Assembly (NCBI GenBank): GCA_003140785.1
Contig: PLKY01000357.1
Location: forward strand, 561-26,047
Source: Acidobacteriaceae bacterium
Lineage (GTDB): Bacteria > Acidobacteriota > Terriglobia > Terriglobales > Acidobacteriaceae
Direction: 5' to 3'
DNA length: 25,487 bases
The position numbers and the translations under genes were made by a program. Below are positions 1-7,776 of this stretch, in pieces; within the stretch, counting starts at the first letter, position 1, and each line of letters starts with the position of its first letter. The notes under the pieces were generated by a model. The model did no database searches. It saw nothing but the letters and a program-made list of their open reading frames with translations, and was not told where the DNA came from.

Positions 1-828
1 CGCGGGCCACGCGCGTCACTTCACCGGCGAAACGGTTCAGCTGGTCGACCATCGTGTTCAGCGTTTCCTTGAGCTGCAGAATTTCGCCGCGCACGTCGAC
101 GGTGATTTTGCGCGACAAGTCGCCGTTGGCGATGGCCGTCGCCACCTCGGCGATGTTGCGAACTTGGCCGGTCAGGTTGCCGGCCATGAAGTTGACGTTG
201 TCGGTAAGATCCTTCCAGGTGCCGGCCACACCGGGGACGTTGGCCTGGCCGCCGAGTTTGCCTTCGGTGCCGACCTCGCGGGCCACGCGCGTTACTTCGC
301 CGGCGAATGCGTTCAGCTGGTCGACCATGGTGTTGATGGTGTCTTTGAGGGCGAGAATTTCGCCTTTCACGTCCACGGTGATCTTGCGGGACAAATCGCC
401 GCGGGCCACTGCTGTTGTCACTTCCGCGATGTTGCGGACCTGTGCAGTCAGGTTCCCGGCCATGGCGTTGACTGAGTCGGTGAGATCCTTCCACGTTCCG
501 GCCACGCCCGGCACCACGGCTTGGCCGCCGAGCTTGCCGTCCGTGCCCACTTCGCGGGCCACGCGGGTCACTTCCGACGCGAAGGAGCGGAGCTGATCAA
601 CCATTGTGTTGATGGCTTCTTTGAGCTGCAGAATTTCGCCGCGCACATCGACCGTGATTTTGCGGGAAAGGTCGCCGCTGGCCACGGCCGTTGCCACTTC
701 CGCGATGTTTCTCACCTGGCCGGTGAGGTTTGAGGCCATCGAGTTGACCGAGTCCGTCAGATCCTTCCAGGTTCCGTCCACGCCAGGCACCACAGCCTGG
801 CCCCCCAGCTTGCCGTCCGTCCCCACCT
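1..828 (-). repeat. Three 276-bp tandem repeats encoding HAMP units
   Basis: The units start at 1, 277 and 553 on the plus strand with cgcgggccacgcg, and a diverged copy of the same start lies at 829 (cgcgcgccacgcg). The period is exactly 276 bp, or 92 codons. By eye, the units at 553-828 and 277-552 agree at 79 of 92 residues. The repeats are coding and keep the reading frame. Confidence 0.9.
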
Positions 829-1372
829 CGCGCGCCACGCGGGTCACTTCAGCGGTAAACACGCCCAGCTGCTGAATCATGGTGTTCACGATGTTCGCGG
901 AGCGGAGGAATTCGCCCTCGAGCGGTCGCCCATCGACATCGAGGCGCACCGTCTGCGTCAAATTTCCCTGCGCCACGGCGGCGATCGCGCGCGTCACCTC
1001 TGTCGTGGGTCGAAGAAGGTCTTCGACCAGCGTGTTGACGGAGGTCTCCATGTCGTCCCAGGCGCCACGGTGCCGCTCAAACCTTATGCGCTCGCGGGTT
1101 CTGCCCTCTTTGCCCACCGCGAGGCCGACGCGCTTGAGTTCGCGCGCCATCTGCTCATTGGTGGTCACAATCTCGTTGAAATTGTCGGCAATCTTACCCG
1201 GCAGTCCCGTCCAGGAAACGGGAAGCCTGACGCTGAAATCCCCATCCTTCATGGTTTGAAGGCTCTGCAGAATGGCCGCCATGTACTCGGGGGGGGTGCG
1301 TTCTAAACCGTTAGGGGGGAGGCTAGTGGGCTCGTCCTGTCCGAGGACAGGCTGCGAAACTACGGTCTCCAT
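1..1372 (-). CDS. Tandem-HAMP signalling protein (probable hybrid sensor kinase), N-terminal part
   Basis: The reading frame is open from an ATG at 1372 to the window edge, giving about 457 codons; the C-terminus is missing. After a roughly 30-residue leader without a clear signal peptide or membrane segment, it consists of HAMP-type helical repeats. The last three visible units (553-828, 277-552, 1-276) are each exactly 92 residues and share VAREVGT, GTWKDLTD, QVRNIAEV, GDLSRKITVDV and NTMVDQL. More divergent units precede them. Known proteins with this architecture carry many HAMP units followed by GAF, histidine kinase and receiver domains and act as soluble or membrane-associated sensors; that C-terminal part is not visible here, so kinase activity is inferred. 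AAAGG lies 9 nt before the 1372 ATG. An in-frame ATG at 1423 is an alternative start with a poorer ribosome site. Confidence 0.85.
   Translation of the reverse strand, partial: METVVSQPVLGQDEPTSLPPNGLERTPPEYMAAILQSLQTMKDGDFSVRLPVSWTGLPGKIADNFNEIVTTNEQMARELKRVGLAVGKEGRTRERIRFERHRGAWDDMETSVNTLVEDLLRPTTEVTRAIAAVAQGNLTQTVRLDVDGRPLEGEFLRSANIVNTMIQQLGVFTAEVTRVAREVGTDGKLGGQAVVPGVDGTWKDLTDSVNSMASNLTGQVRNIAEVATAVASGDLSRKITVDVRGEILQLKEAINTMVDQLRSFASEVTRVAREVGTDGKLGGQAVVPGVAGTWKDLTDSVNAMAGNLTAQVRNIAEVTTAVARGDLSRKITVDVKGEILALKDTINTMVDQLNAFAGEVTRVAREVGTEGKLGGQANVPGVAGTWKDLTDNVNFMAGNLTGQVRNIAEVATAIANGDLSRKITVDVRGEILQLKETLNTMVDQLNRFAGEVTRVAR
1289..1296 (-). repeat. C8 homopolymer in the 5' coding part of the HAMP gene
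   Basis: Eight consecutive C on the coding (minus) strand encode part of an Arg-Thr-Pro-Pro stretch about 26 codons after the chosen start. A one-base slip would frameshift everything downstream. A second, shorter run of six C lies nearby. Confidence 0.6.
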
Positions 1373-1601
1373 GGGCACCGACCTTTGGCGTGGAACGAAG
1401 AATTGCCAAGCGCACCGTGGCATGGAAGAGCCTGCGGAAACTGACCCGGGGACCCAGCTCAACCTCACCCTGTACGCGCAGCTTAGGGAGGGATGCGATT
1501 TCTCGGACGAGGGTTGTCTAGTGCAGTGGATTCTTCAAGAATTGGCGCGATGGACTCGGTACCGAGGTAATTCCCGTCATCAAGCAGGCCGGCGAGAAAG
1601 C
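1373..1601 (-). promoter_or_regulatory. Intergenic region upstream of the HAMP gene with two short palindromes
   Basis: There is no convincing gene between the rpoN stop and the HAMP gene start. Two perfect inverted repeats are visible: CTCGGTACCGAG at 1555-1566 and ATTCTTCAAGAAT at 1530-1542. Either could be an operator. No good -35/-10 pair was found. The hpf gene that often follows rpoN is absent. Confidence 0.3.
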
Positions 1602-3218
1602 CTACCCGTCCCGCCTTCTCCGCTGGTGTGTCGAGGGTATGTTCATGTCTTCCCTGTATTTGGCAACCGTCCGGCGGGTTAACTGGATTCCCTGCGCCTG
1701 CAACATGCCAGCCAATTGATCGTCTGTCAGGGGGTGGCGGGCATCTTCTTCTTCAATAAGTTTCTTCACCTTCCGCTTGAGCACCAGCAAAGGCGTGTCC
1801 GCGCCCTCGGGTCCGTTCGATCCCTCAGAAAAGAAGAAGCGGAGCTCGATGACGCCCTGCGGTGTGTGGGCATATTTGTTGGCCACTGCACGGCTGACTG
1901 TCGAGGGGTGGACCCCGATCTCTTCAGCGACTTCCTTGATCATCATTGGACGCAGGGCCTCAATTCCCTGCTCAAGGAAATCCTGCTGCCGGCGCACAAT
2001 CACGGCACAGGTCCGCAGGATCGTACTTTTCCGCTGTGCTATGTTACGCATCAGTTGCAGCGCCGAGCGGAACCGCTCCTTTACATACTCTTTCACTTCT
2101 TTGTCGGTACCTTCCGCCACCAACATGCGCCGGTAGCGCTGGCTCAATCGCAAACTAGGCAGGTCTTCCTCGTTCATCGTGACCACCCATTCGGTGCCCC
2201 GCTTCACAAACACCACGTCAGGTTCAATCAGACGCGTCTGCTCGCGGTTATAGAGCCGACCCGGCCGCGGTTCAAGGGTGCGAATGAACTCAATCGCGCC
2301 ATGCGCCTCTGCCGGTGACACCTGCAGAGCCCGCGCAAGGTCCTTTACATCCCGCTTTTGGACCAGGTGCAGGTGACGGTCAGCGATCGATGCCGCGACC
2401 TCCATGCAACGCTTCCGCTCTTCCAGCTTTGCCTCCGCTTCCACACGGAAGCCGCGATGCAAGTCTTCACTTCCGTCTTCCCGATGGGGCGTGTAGACCT
2501 GGCCAAACTCATGTTGCTGCGCCACGATTTGGATCATCAGGCATTCGCGCAGATCCCTCGCAGCGACCCCCGGAGGATCCAGATGCTGGACCAGATCGAC
2601 TCCACGGCGTACCAAGTCGAGGGACGCCGCGTCATCCAGTTCCTGATTTTCGAGGAGCGGGCTTCCAGGGAACTGGCGAAGAGCCTGGACCAACTCTTCC
2701 TCACTGACGGTGAGATAGCCATCTTCATCGAGATTACCAATGATGAATTCAGCGATCAGCTTCAGGCGGGATTCAACTGACGAAGCTCCCAGTTGCCATG
2801 TCAGATGGTCGGACAGGGTCGTTGGCTGGGAGAGAAAATTCTCAAAGGATGGCCGCTCGTTCTCTTCGAACTCAGGTTGCGTGCGATACCCGGGATCAAG
2901 GTAATCCTGAAAATACGATCCGAAATCAATCTCATTGAAGGAATCTTTGGGAGCGGGAGCAGGTTCTGTGACACCGTGTTCGAGTTGCTCTAACCGCCCG
3001 TCTCGCTCCTGGCGCTCCTGGCGCTCCGCCACCTCATCCAGCATCGGAACCGTTTCGTCAATCTCCTCCAGGACGGGGTTTTCCACCATCTCAGCATCGA
3101 TCATTTCCTTCAGTTCGAGTTTGTTGAGCGCGAGCACGCTCACCATCTGCATGAGGCCCGGAGTAAGGACCTGGCGCTGGGACACCTTCAAATTTAGTCT
3201 GGGCTGCAAAAGCGGCAT
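1602..3218 (-). CDS. rpoN: RNA polymerase sigma-54 factor RpoN
   Basis: Sigma-54 directs RNA polymerase to -24/-12 promoters and needs AAA+ activators to open them. The 538-residue product has the family's full layout. An N-terminal region I (about 1-50) contains QRQVLTPGLMQMVSVLALN, which contacts activators. An acidic stretch follows (about 50-95), then a core-binding domain, a helix-turn-helix near 427-452 (EEIGVHPSTVSRAVANKYA), and the RpoN box TRRTVAKYRE at 514-523, close to the classic ARRTVAKYRE. The start is an ATG with only a weak ribosome site. It lies downstream of lptC-like and lptB genes on the same strand, the arrangement common in Gram-negative bacteria, but 220 bp separates it from lptB, so it may have its own promoter. 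Confidence 0.97.
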   Translation of the reverse strand: MPLLQPRLNLKVSQRQVLTPGLMQMVSVLALNKLELKEMIDAEMVENPVLEEIDETVPMLDEVAERQERQERDGRLEQLEHGVTEPAPAPKDSFNEIDFGSYFQDYLDPGYRTQPEFEENERPSFENFLSQPTTLSDHLTWQLGASSVESRLKLIAEFIIGNLDEDGYLTVSEEELVQALRQFPGSPLLENQELDDAASLDLVRRGVDLVQHLDPPGVAARDLRECLMIQIVAQQHEFGQVYTPHREDGSEDLHRGFRVEAEAKLEERKRCMEVAASIADRHLHLVQKRDVKDLARALQVSPAEAHGAIEFIRTLEPRPGRLYNREQTRLIEPDVVFVKRGTEWVVTMNEEDLPSLRLSQRYRRMLVAEGTDKEVKEYVKERFRSALQLMRNIAQRKSTILRTCAVIVRRQQDFLEQGIEALRPMMIKEVAEEIGVHPSTVSRAVANKYAHTPQGVIELRFFFSEGSNGPEGADTPLLVLKRKVKKLIEEEDARHPLTDDQLAGMLQAQGIQLTRRTVAKYREDMNIPSTHQRRRRDG

Positions 3219-3438
3219 ACAGTGCTCGATTCCAGATTGGCTTTAACTAATAAGTGTACTTGGACATGAACTTGCTTGCAGGGGTAACTCTTACCCGCCA
3301 GTACCATTTTCCCAAATTGGGCAGATTCCTGTGCGGAAGTCTACTGCTGGAAAGACTCGGCCTACTACACCCTTCGCGGAATTGACTCTGCAACGTTCGC
3401 TGATTTCAATTCACCAAGGGCGACCCTGCGCGGCCTCA
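3219..3438 (-). promoter_or_regulatory. lptB-rpoN spacer with inverted repeat GGGTAA-CTC-TTACCC
   Basis: This 220-bp gap contains a perfect 6-bp inverted repeat with a 3-nt centre at 3282-3296, 64 bp upstream of the rpoN start, and CCCAAATTGGG at 3311-3321. No T-run follows the repeat on the transcribed strand, so an operator is more likely than a terminator. No convincing promoter hexamers were found. Confidence 0.3.
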
Positions 3439-4167
3439 TCAACTTAACGAGAATCCTTCCCCAAGGTAGACGCGCCGCACTTCGACATCGTTTCCCAGTT
3501 CATGCGGGGTCCCGGTCCGGAAGATTTTCCCCTCTGCAATGATATAGGCCCTGTCCGTCACGCTGAGGGTCTCACGGACGTTGTGGTCGGTAATCAGGAT
3601 CCCGATTCCACTCGATTTCAAATCGAAAATAATCTTCTGTAGTTCCAGAACCGCTATCGGATCGATGCCGCTGAAAGGCTCGTCAAGCAGAATAAAATTC
3701 GGCTGAATGCAAAGCGCCCGCGCAATCTCGACGCGCCGCCTTTCCCCGCCGGATAGAGCGTACCCGCGCGTGGTCCGGATGTGGGCTAGATTCAATTGCT
3801 GGACCAGGCGCTCGGTCCGGGTGCGGCGCTCGCGCGCATCGAGCGGCTGCGCTTCCAGGACGGCCAGAATGTTTTCTTCGACCGTGAGCTTGCGGAAAAC
3901 AGAAGGTTCCTGGGGCAAATAGCTGATGCCGAAATTCCGCGCCCGGAGATACATTGGCGTTCGGGTGATGTCGATGTCATCCACCATCACACGGCCAGTC
4001 TCGGGCGGAATGAGACCGACGATGATGTAAAAGCTCGTGGTCTTGCCGGCGCCATTCGGCCCCAACAGCCCCACCACTTCGCCGCGGGATATTCGCAGGT
4101 TGACGCCGCGCACAACCTGCCGCCCCTTATAGGTCTTGCCGATTCCTTCGGCGATCAATGTTTCCAT
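3439..4167 (-). CDS. lptB: LPS export ABC transporter ATP-binding protein LptB
   Basis: This is the cytoplasmic ATPase that powers LPS extraction from the inner membrane with LptF/LptG and LptC. The 242-residue product is normal length for the family. Visible motifs are Walker A GPNGAGKT (36-43), Q-loop Q86 in SYLPQEPSVFRKLTVEENI, signature LSGGE (138-142), Walker B ILLDEP (159-164) and the H-loop histidine in ITDHNVRE (195). The sequence around the Q-loop and the FSGIDP segment are LptB hallmarks. The frame extends one codon to a TTG, but ATG at 4167, with GAGAG upstream, is preferred. The gene begins 27 nt after the lptC-like stop codon and is probably co-transcribed with it. Confidence 0.97.
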   Translation of the reverse strand: METLIAEGIGKTYKGRQVVRGVNLRISRGEVVGLLGPNGAGKTTSFYIIVGLIPPETGRVMVDDIDITRTPMYLRARNFGISYLPQEPSVFRKLTVEENILAVLEAQPLDARERRTRTERLVQQLNLAHIRTTRGYALSGGERRRVEIARALCIQPNFILLDEPFSGIDPIAVLELQKIIFDLKSSGIGILITDHNVRETLSVTDRAYIIAEGKIFRTGTPHELGNDVEVRRVYLGEGFSLS

Positions 4168-4194
4168 CAAGCTCTCAAGCGTACAGTGGCGATC

Positions 4195-6750
4195 TCACGG
4201 CTTCTTTGGCATCGTGGTCTCGGTTGAGGTCTGGCGTCCGTCGCCTTCGACATTGACGCTATCATCGCGACTATTGAAAATCAAAGACCCGCCCGTCACG
4301 GTTCCGCGCGCCTGGTCCGTCATCCGCGGAGGCGCGGCAGCCGTTCCCGTCAACACATATTCGCCGCGCTCACTGGAGTAATCGAGTTTCTCCCCAGTTC
4401 CGTGCCTGCCCTGCGAATCGATAATTACATTTCCCAGCGCCGTCATCCGATCCACTTGCGCGCTCCCGCCGTCTTTTCCAGCATGATTTCCGGCGGGCAG
4501 CAACAACAGTTCCACTTCGCTGGAGTGCGTTGTCGCATCTCCGGTCTCTGCCACTACGCTGCCCACCGCGCCGCCGTGCATCACTGCTCTCCGCTCGGCA
4601 TCGGAGTATTTCAGGTCGCCGCTCCGCACCCGAATCACGGAAGGAGTATCGGGTTTGCCCGACTTGTTCGGCCCCGCACCGGACTTGTTCTGCTCGCCAT
4701 TGGTCATGGTCTGGCCGGCATTCGCCGCGCTCACCAGCACCACCTTCACCGGATCTGCCGCATTTGCCGTCCGTGCTACCAGCGTTTGCTTCGTCCGATC
4801 CAGCACAATCACAGGCGCGTTAACCGAATTCCCCTGCTGCCACAAGCGTGCCTGTCCACGAAACGTAGCTTCGCCGGTTGCCTGGTGAAGCTGTGCCTCG
4901 GACGCAATTACGTGCGTGGGTCCCTGCGATCCCAGGCCGGGACCGGGCCTGGCCGTCGAGGCTGGATCCTGCCCCGCATTCGCAGTAGCTTCGCTGCCGA
5001 ACCACGTGGCCTTCACGTCCCCATGCGCGAATGCATCGCCCGAAGCCCGGGAGATGTCAATCTTGTCGGCGACAAGGTCCAGGCCGCCGTTCACCACACG
5101 CGGATTTCCGGTCAGGTGCAACAGCTCTCCGGCACCTTCGTAGTCAGCGCGTTCCGCCGTGGCCCTCAAGGCAGAGGGCGCAGCCGCTCCAGACGCCGAA
5201 CCAGGCTTGGTGGCAGCCTGCTGCGTAAGAACGACATGGCCCACCATCGTCGCTGCGTCGATCTGCGTCGCACCGGCCGGGCCGTTCGCCTTCTGCGCTC
5301 GGTATTTAGAATCGGCGGCCTGTGCCCCTGTGAAACGCGCTTCCAGACGGTCTCCGCTGGTCGTCTGGCGTGCGCCCGTTTCGGTAGTTTGCTCGATGTT
5401 CGCGTGTCCTACGCCAGTGAGTGTGCTCAGAGTGGAGTCCGGGCCAAACGTCCCCTTCACGTCATCGGCCGTCATGCGCGCATGCGCAGGTGCAGTTGCG
5501 CCCCGCTGGCTCTCGCTCGTCACCACCACTCCGCCAATGCCGTGAAGCGAATCCAGCTCCACCTGACCTTTTCCGGAATCGCGAAACGCAAGATCAGCGA
5601 CGGGCGATTCCCAAACCCTGTGTGCGCGTGAGGCAACGCCGGCAGCGTTTGTTTGCTCATCGCTGTCAAAGTTGACGCCCCGCTCCAGGTGCGCGAGCCG
5701 GAGCACTCCCCCGGAAACAAACTCGAGTTGAGCCGTTGGGGCTGTTCCGTGCAGTTTGCGGCCGTTGTTGTCGGAATCGACCGTCACCCCGCCTTCGAGA
5801 TGGCCGAGCTTCGGCTGACTATGTTCGTCGAATTGGAGCGATCCGGTCGGCGCAGCCAAATGGCCGCCCGATGCCGTGGTCAACACCAGACCGTTCGTCG
5901 CATCCAGTTCCTGTGCCGAGCCGTCGTCACGAAACTGGATTGTCGCCTGCTTTGCGCGCGCATCGCCATGGCGATACCTGGCCGTGCCCGCAATCAGACG
6001 GCAAAGATCGGCGTTGCGATCGATTTCCGCATGTTCCGCCGTGATCGCTACTGGATCCACACCGTGCTGCGTATTCAACTCCACCGCGCTGTTCAGGACC
6101 AGCCGGCCATTCTGCGAATCGTAGGAAGCCCCCATGGCGCTGCCCCAGCCCTGCGGCGAATCGAATTCAACGTGCTGGGTCGAGGTGGCCACTCCGGTGT
6201 TCTGGTTGTATGTCAGACCGCTGGTCTCTACGTGAATCTGGTCGGGCGCGGGAGCCTTTCCTGCGGGGTCGGGTGTGGCACTCTTCTTTTGGCTCGTTGC
6301 CGTCTGCGTAGCAGGTTTTTTTCCTGCACTCGACTGTGTACTCTTCGGCCGGTCGAGCGTGATTTCAACCGGGCCGTCCGCGTGCGCAGTGCCGGCCTGC
6401 TGATCGTATTCAAACTCGGAGCCCTCGATCCGGTCAGTCCCGCCACCCGCCGGATCATACATTTCAATCTTCACCACGTGCAGGCGATAACGCTGGTTCT
6501 TGAGCTGTTCAACCTTGGACGCAGTGATCTTGAACTGCGCGTGGCCCGCGTGAAACTCAGCGTGCGTGAAGCCGTTTGCCTCTTGCTGAATATCAATGCC
6601 GAGCTTCTTGGGCAGATCGCGTCGGTTGAAGGGACTTCTCCAGCGGCCTATGGTCAGAAACACGCCAAGAGCAACCACCAGCAGCAACCCAGCTACCAGC
6701 ACCACCGTTCGTATCCGTTCAATGGTGAAGCGCACGTGGGGGACTGTCAT
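4195..6750 (-). CDS. lptC: Long LptC/OstA-type LPS export protein
   Basis: The product is about 851 residues, far longer than E. coli LptC (191) or LptA (185). It has a short basic N-terminus, one membrane anchor (about 14-36, TVVLVAGLLLVVALGVFLTIG) and then a long, presumably periplasmic region. The segment after the anchor (GFTHAEFHAGHAQFKITASKV) is LptC-like. Much of the rest is beta-rich OstA-like sequence, for example NVIIDSQGRHGTGEKLDYSS near the C-terminus. LptC receives LPS from the LptBFG complex and passes it to LptA; a single long chain could provide part of the bridge, which is inference. ATG 6750 is preferred because GGAG lies 5 nt upstream. The frame stays open upstream to 7068, but that part is the inverted-repeat element and reads as non-protein. 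Gene name by domain and context. Confidence 0.85.
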   Translation of the reverse strand: MTVPHVRFTIERIRTVVLVAGLLLVVALGVFLTIGRWRSPFNRRDLPKKLGIDIQQEANGFTHAEFHAGHAQFKITASKVEQLKNQRYRLHVVKIEMYDPAGGGTDRIEGSEFEYDQQAGTAHADGPVEITLDRPKSTQSSAGKKPATQTATSQKKSATPDPAGKAPAPDQIHVETSGLTYNQNTGVATSTQHVEFDSPQGWGSAMGASYDSQNGRLVLNSAVELNTQHGVDPVAITAEHAEIDRNADLCRLIAGTARYRHGDARAKQATIQFRDDGSAQELDATNGLVLTTASGGHLAAPTGSLQFDEHSQPKLGHLEGGVTVDSDNNGRKLHGTAPTAQLEFVSGGVLRLAHLERGVNFDSDEQTNAAGVASRAHRVWESPVADLAFRDSGKGQVELDSLHGIGGVVVTSESQRGATAPAHARMTADDVKGTFGPDSTLSTLTGVGHANIEQTTETGARQTTSGDRLEARFTGAQAADSKYRAQKANGPAGATQIDAATMVGHVVLTQQAATKPGSASGAAAPSALRATAERADYEGAGELLHLTGNPRVVNGGLDLVADKIDISRASGDAFAHGDVKATWFGSEATANAGQDPASTARPGPGLGSQGPTHVIASEAQLHQATGEATFRGQARLWQQGNSVNAPVIVLDRTKQTLVARTANAADPVKVVLVSAANAGQTMTNGEQNKSGAGPNKSGKPDTPSVIRVRSGDLKYSDAERRAVMHGGAVGSVVAETGDATTHSSEVELLLLPAGNHAGKDGGSAQVDRMTALGNVIIDSQGRHGTGEKLDYSSERGEYVLTGTAAAPPRMTDQARGTVTGGSLIFNSRDDSVNVEGDGRQTSTETTMPKKP

Positions 6751-7005
6751 CGAATCTCCGGCATCAGCGTTATGGGCGAAAATCCCACAAGACAAGGCCG
6801 AGCTCGAAGGCTGTGGCGGGCCCACCGCCGAGGGCGAGAACGAAGTATGGCGGGATTTTCGCCATAACCCGAAGGGACGGGGCCAGTTTTCCCGATCTCG
6901 TTGTCGCTCGTCGCTAGCAGACACCCGGTATGCGTCACTCCTCACTCCTAGAACTCGAAAAAACTGGCTCCCGTCGCTGACGCCTGAGATTCGATGGCAG
7001 TCCCC
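6739..7005. repeat. 267-bp nested inverted-repeat element (possible three-way-junction leader or MITE)
   Basis: Outer arms 6739-6769 and 6975-7005 are reverse complements at 28 of 31 positions. Inside lie two further pairs: 6769-6786 with 6852-6868 (17 bp with one bulged G; GTTATGG and CGAAAATCCC) and 6882-6890 with 6960-6968 (GCCAGTTTT, 9 bp perfect). A small GGCGG/CCGCC hairpin caps the first inner arm. The outer arm at 6739-6769 contains the ribosome site (GGAG, 6756-6759) and ATG of the lptC-like gene. The other outer arm ends at the stop codon of the upstream gene (7005-7007). No target-site duplication or transposase is visible. Confidence 0.85.
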
Positions 7006-7616
7006 TAATTCCTCATGCCGAGCCGGGCCGCCAGGCGCTGCGCGAGGCTTTCTCCCAGTTCGCTCCACAAAACGCGCGCGGTGGCCCCGGAGCCTTTCTC
7101 CAACGCCGACGTGAGATCCACCAGTTGGCGCACGTTCTCCTCGATATGCCGAGCTGAAAATGCATCGAGATCCGCATCGACCTCGAGAAAGGCCTCGTCG
7201 TCGCCGAAATCGATCCGGATGTGCCCATCCTGCTCGTACGTACCCTCATCGAACAAGGGGCCGAAGCCCGTCACACGCACCAGTCGCGGTCCGCGCGCCC
7301 AACGCGGATCGACGTTGGGAGCAGTTTCGAGTTCCCACAGATTCCAGCCGATCTGAAATTCATAGGCATAGTCGTCGTGCAGCAGCTCCATCGCGGCCTC
7401 CACGGCCTGTTGTGGTCCTGCTCCACGTTCGCCGCCTCCATATACGTGCTGAAAAACCGGTGACTCTTTCCAACTCACAGGCCATACGGTTGCGGAGTAG
7501 ACCCCTGCTTCGCCGCCGTGCGCGGAAAAGGTGCCCAGGACTGCCGTCATTTTGTCGGGGAGAGCGGCAAGGCGCAGATTCGGGTACCACAAACTCAAAT
7601 AAAGCGTGTCGGACAT
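7005..7616 (-). CDS. Conserved-looking hypothetical protein, 203 aa
   Basis: I do not recognise this family. The product is acidic and soluble-looking, with no signal peptide or membrane segment. Features seen are an N-terminal MSDTLYLSLWYPNLRL, a Gly-rich VYGGGERGAGP, a tryptophan-rich centre (FQIGWNLWELE), and a C-terminal helical part (HIEENVRQLVDLTSALEKG). Codon use resembles the neighbours. ATG 7616 is chosen because the longer frame to 7736 enters the divergent promoter region and reads as low-complexity. The ribosome site is weak (AGAG directly before ATG). The stop codon touches the outer arm of the inverted-repeat element, so termination here may influence translation of the lptC-like gene downstream. 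Confidence 0.7.
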   Translation of the reverse strand: MSDTLYLSLWYPNLRLAALPDKMTAVLGTFSAHGGEAGVYSATVWPVSWKESPVFQHVYGGGERGAGPQQAVEAAMELLHDDYAYEFQIGWNLWELETAPNVDPRWARGPRLVRVTGFGPLFDEGTYEQDGHIRIDFGDDEAFLEVDADLDAFSARHIEENVRQLVDLTSALEKGSGATARVLWSELGESLAQRLAARLGMRN

Positions 7617-7776
7617 CTCTATTGATTTTAGACGCGCTGGCCCTTCCGCCGATGCAACCATCCATCGGAGGGAGCCGAGGCCCTCAGACCTTTGGAAAAA
7701 GTCGGCAGCAAAGGGGGCCTTCAGACCCGGACCCAAAGGCCGTTACACTGTTCAGCAAAACCTTCAGGAGCGAAAC
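7617..7776. promoter_or_regulatory. Divergent promoter region between the 203-aa gene and the DUF1801 gene
   Basis: On the plus strand, TTCAGA (7720-7725), an 18-nt spacer and TACACT (7744-7749) form a weak sigma-70-like promoter ahead of the DUF1801 gene. On the minus strand a TAAAAT -10-like hexamer lies just before the 203-aa gene, without a -35 partner at normal spacing. Both are weak matches. Confidence 0.25.

Noticed and set aside
1..1104. Regular repeats resembling an array
   Set aside because: The period is 276 bp with no spacers; the repeats are coding HAMP units, not CRISPR.
4402..6867. Two long plus-strand open frames (about 400 codons each) opposite the lptC-like gene
   Set aside because: They are Arg/Pro/Cys/His-rich with no recognisable domain and mirror the codon structure of the minus-strand gene. 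Long antisense frames are expected in GC-rich DNA.
6739..7005. Target-site duplication for a transposable element
   Set aside because: The flanking bases (cgtg and taat) do not repeat, so insertion cannot be shown from this sequence alone.
6751..7068. N-terminal extension of the lptC-like gene to 7068
   Set aside because: The extra sequence is translation of the inverted-repeat element and of the end of the upstream gene, and a good ribosome site marks ATG 6750.
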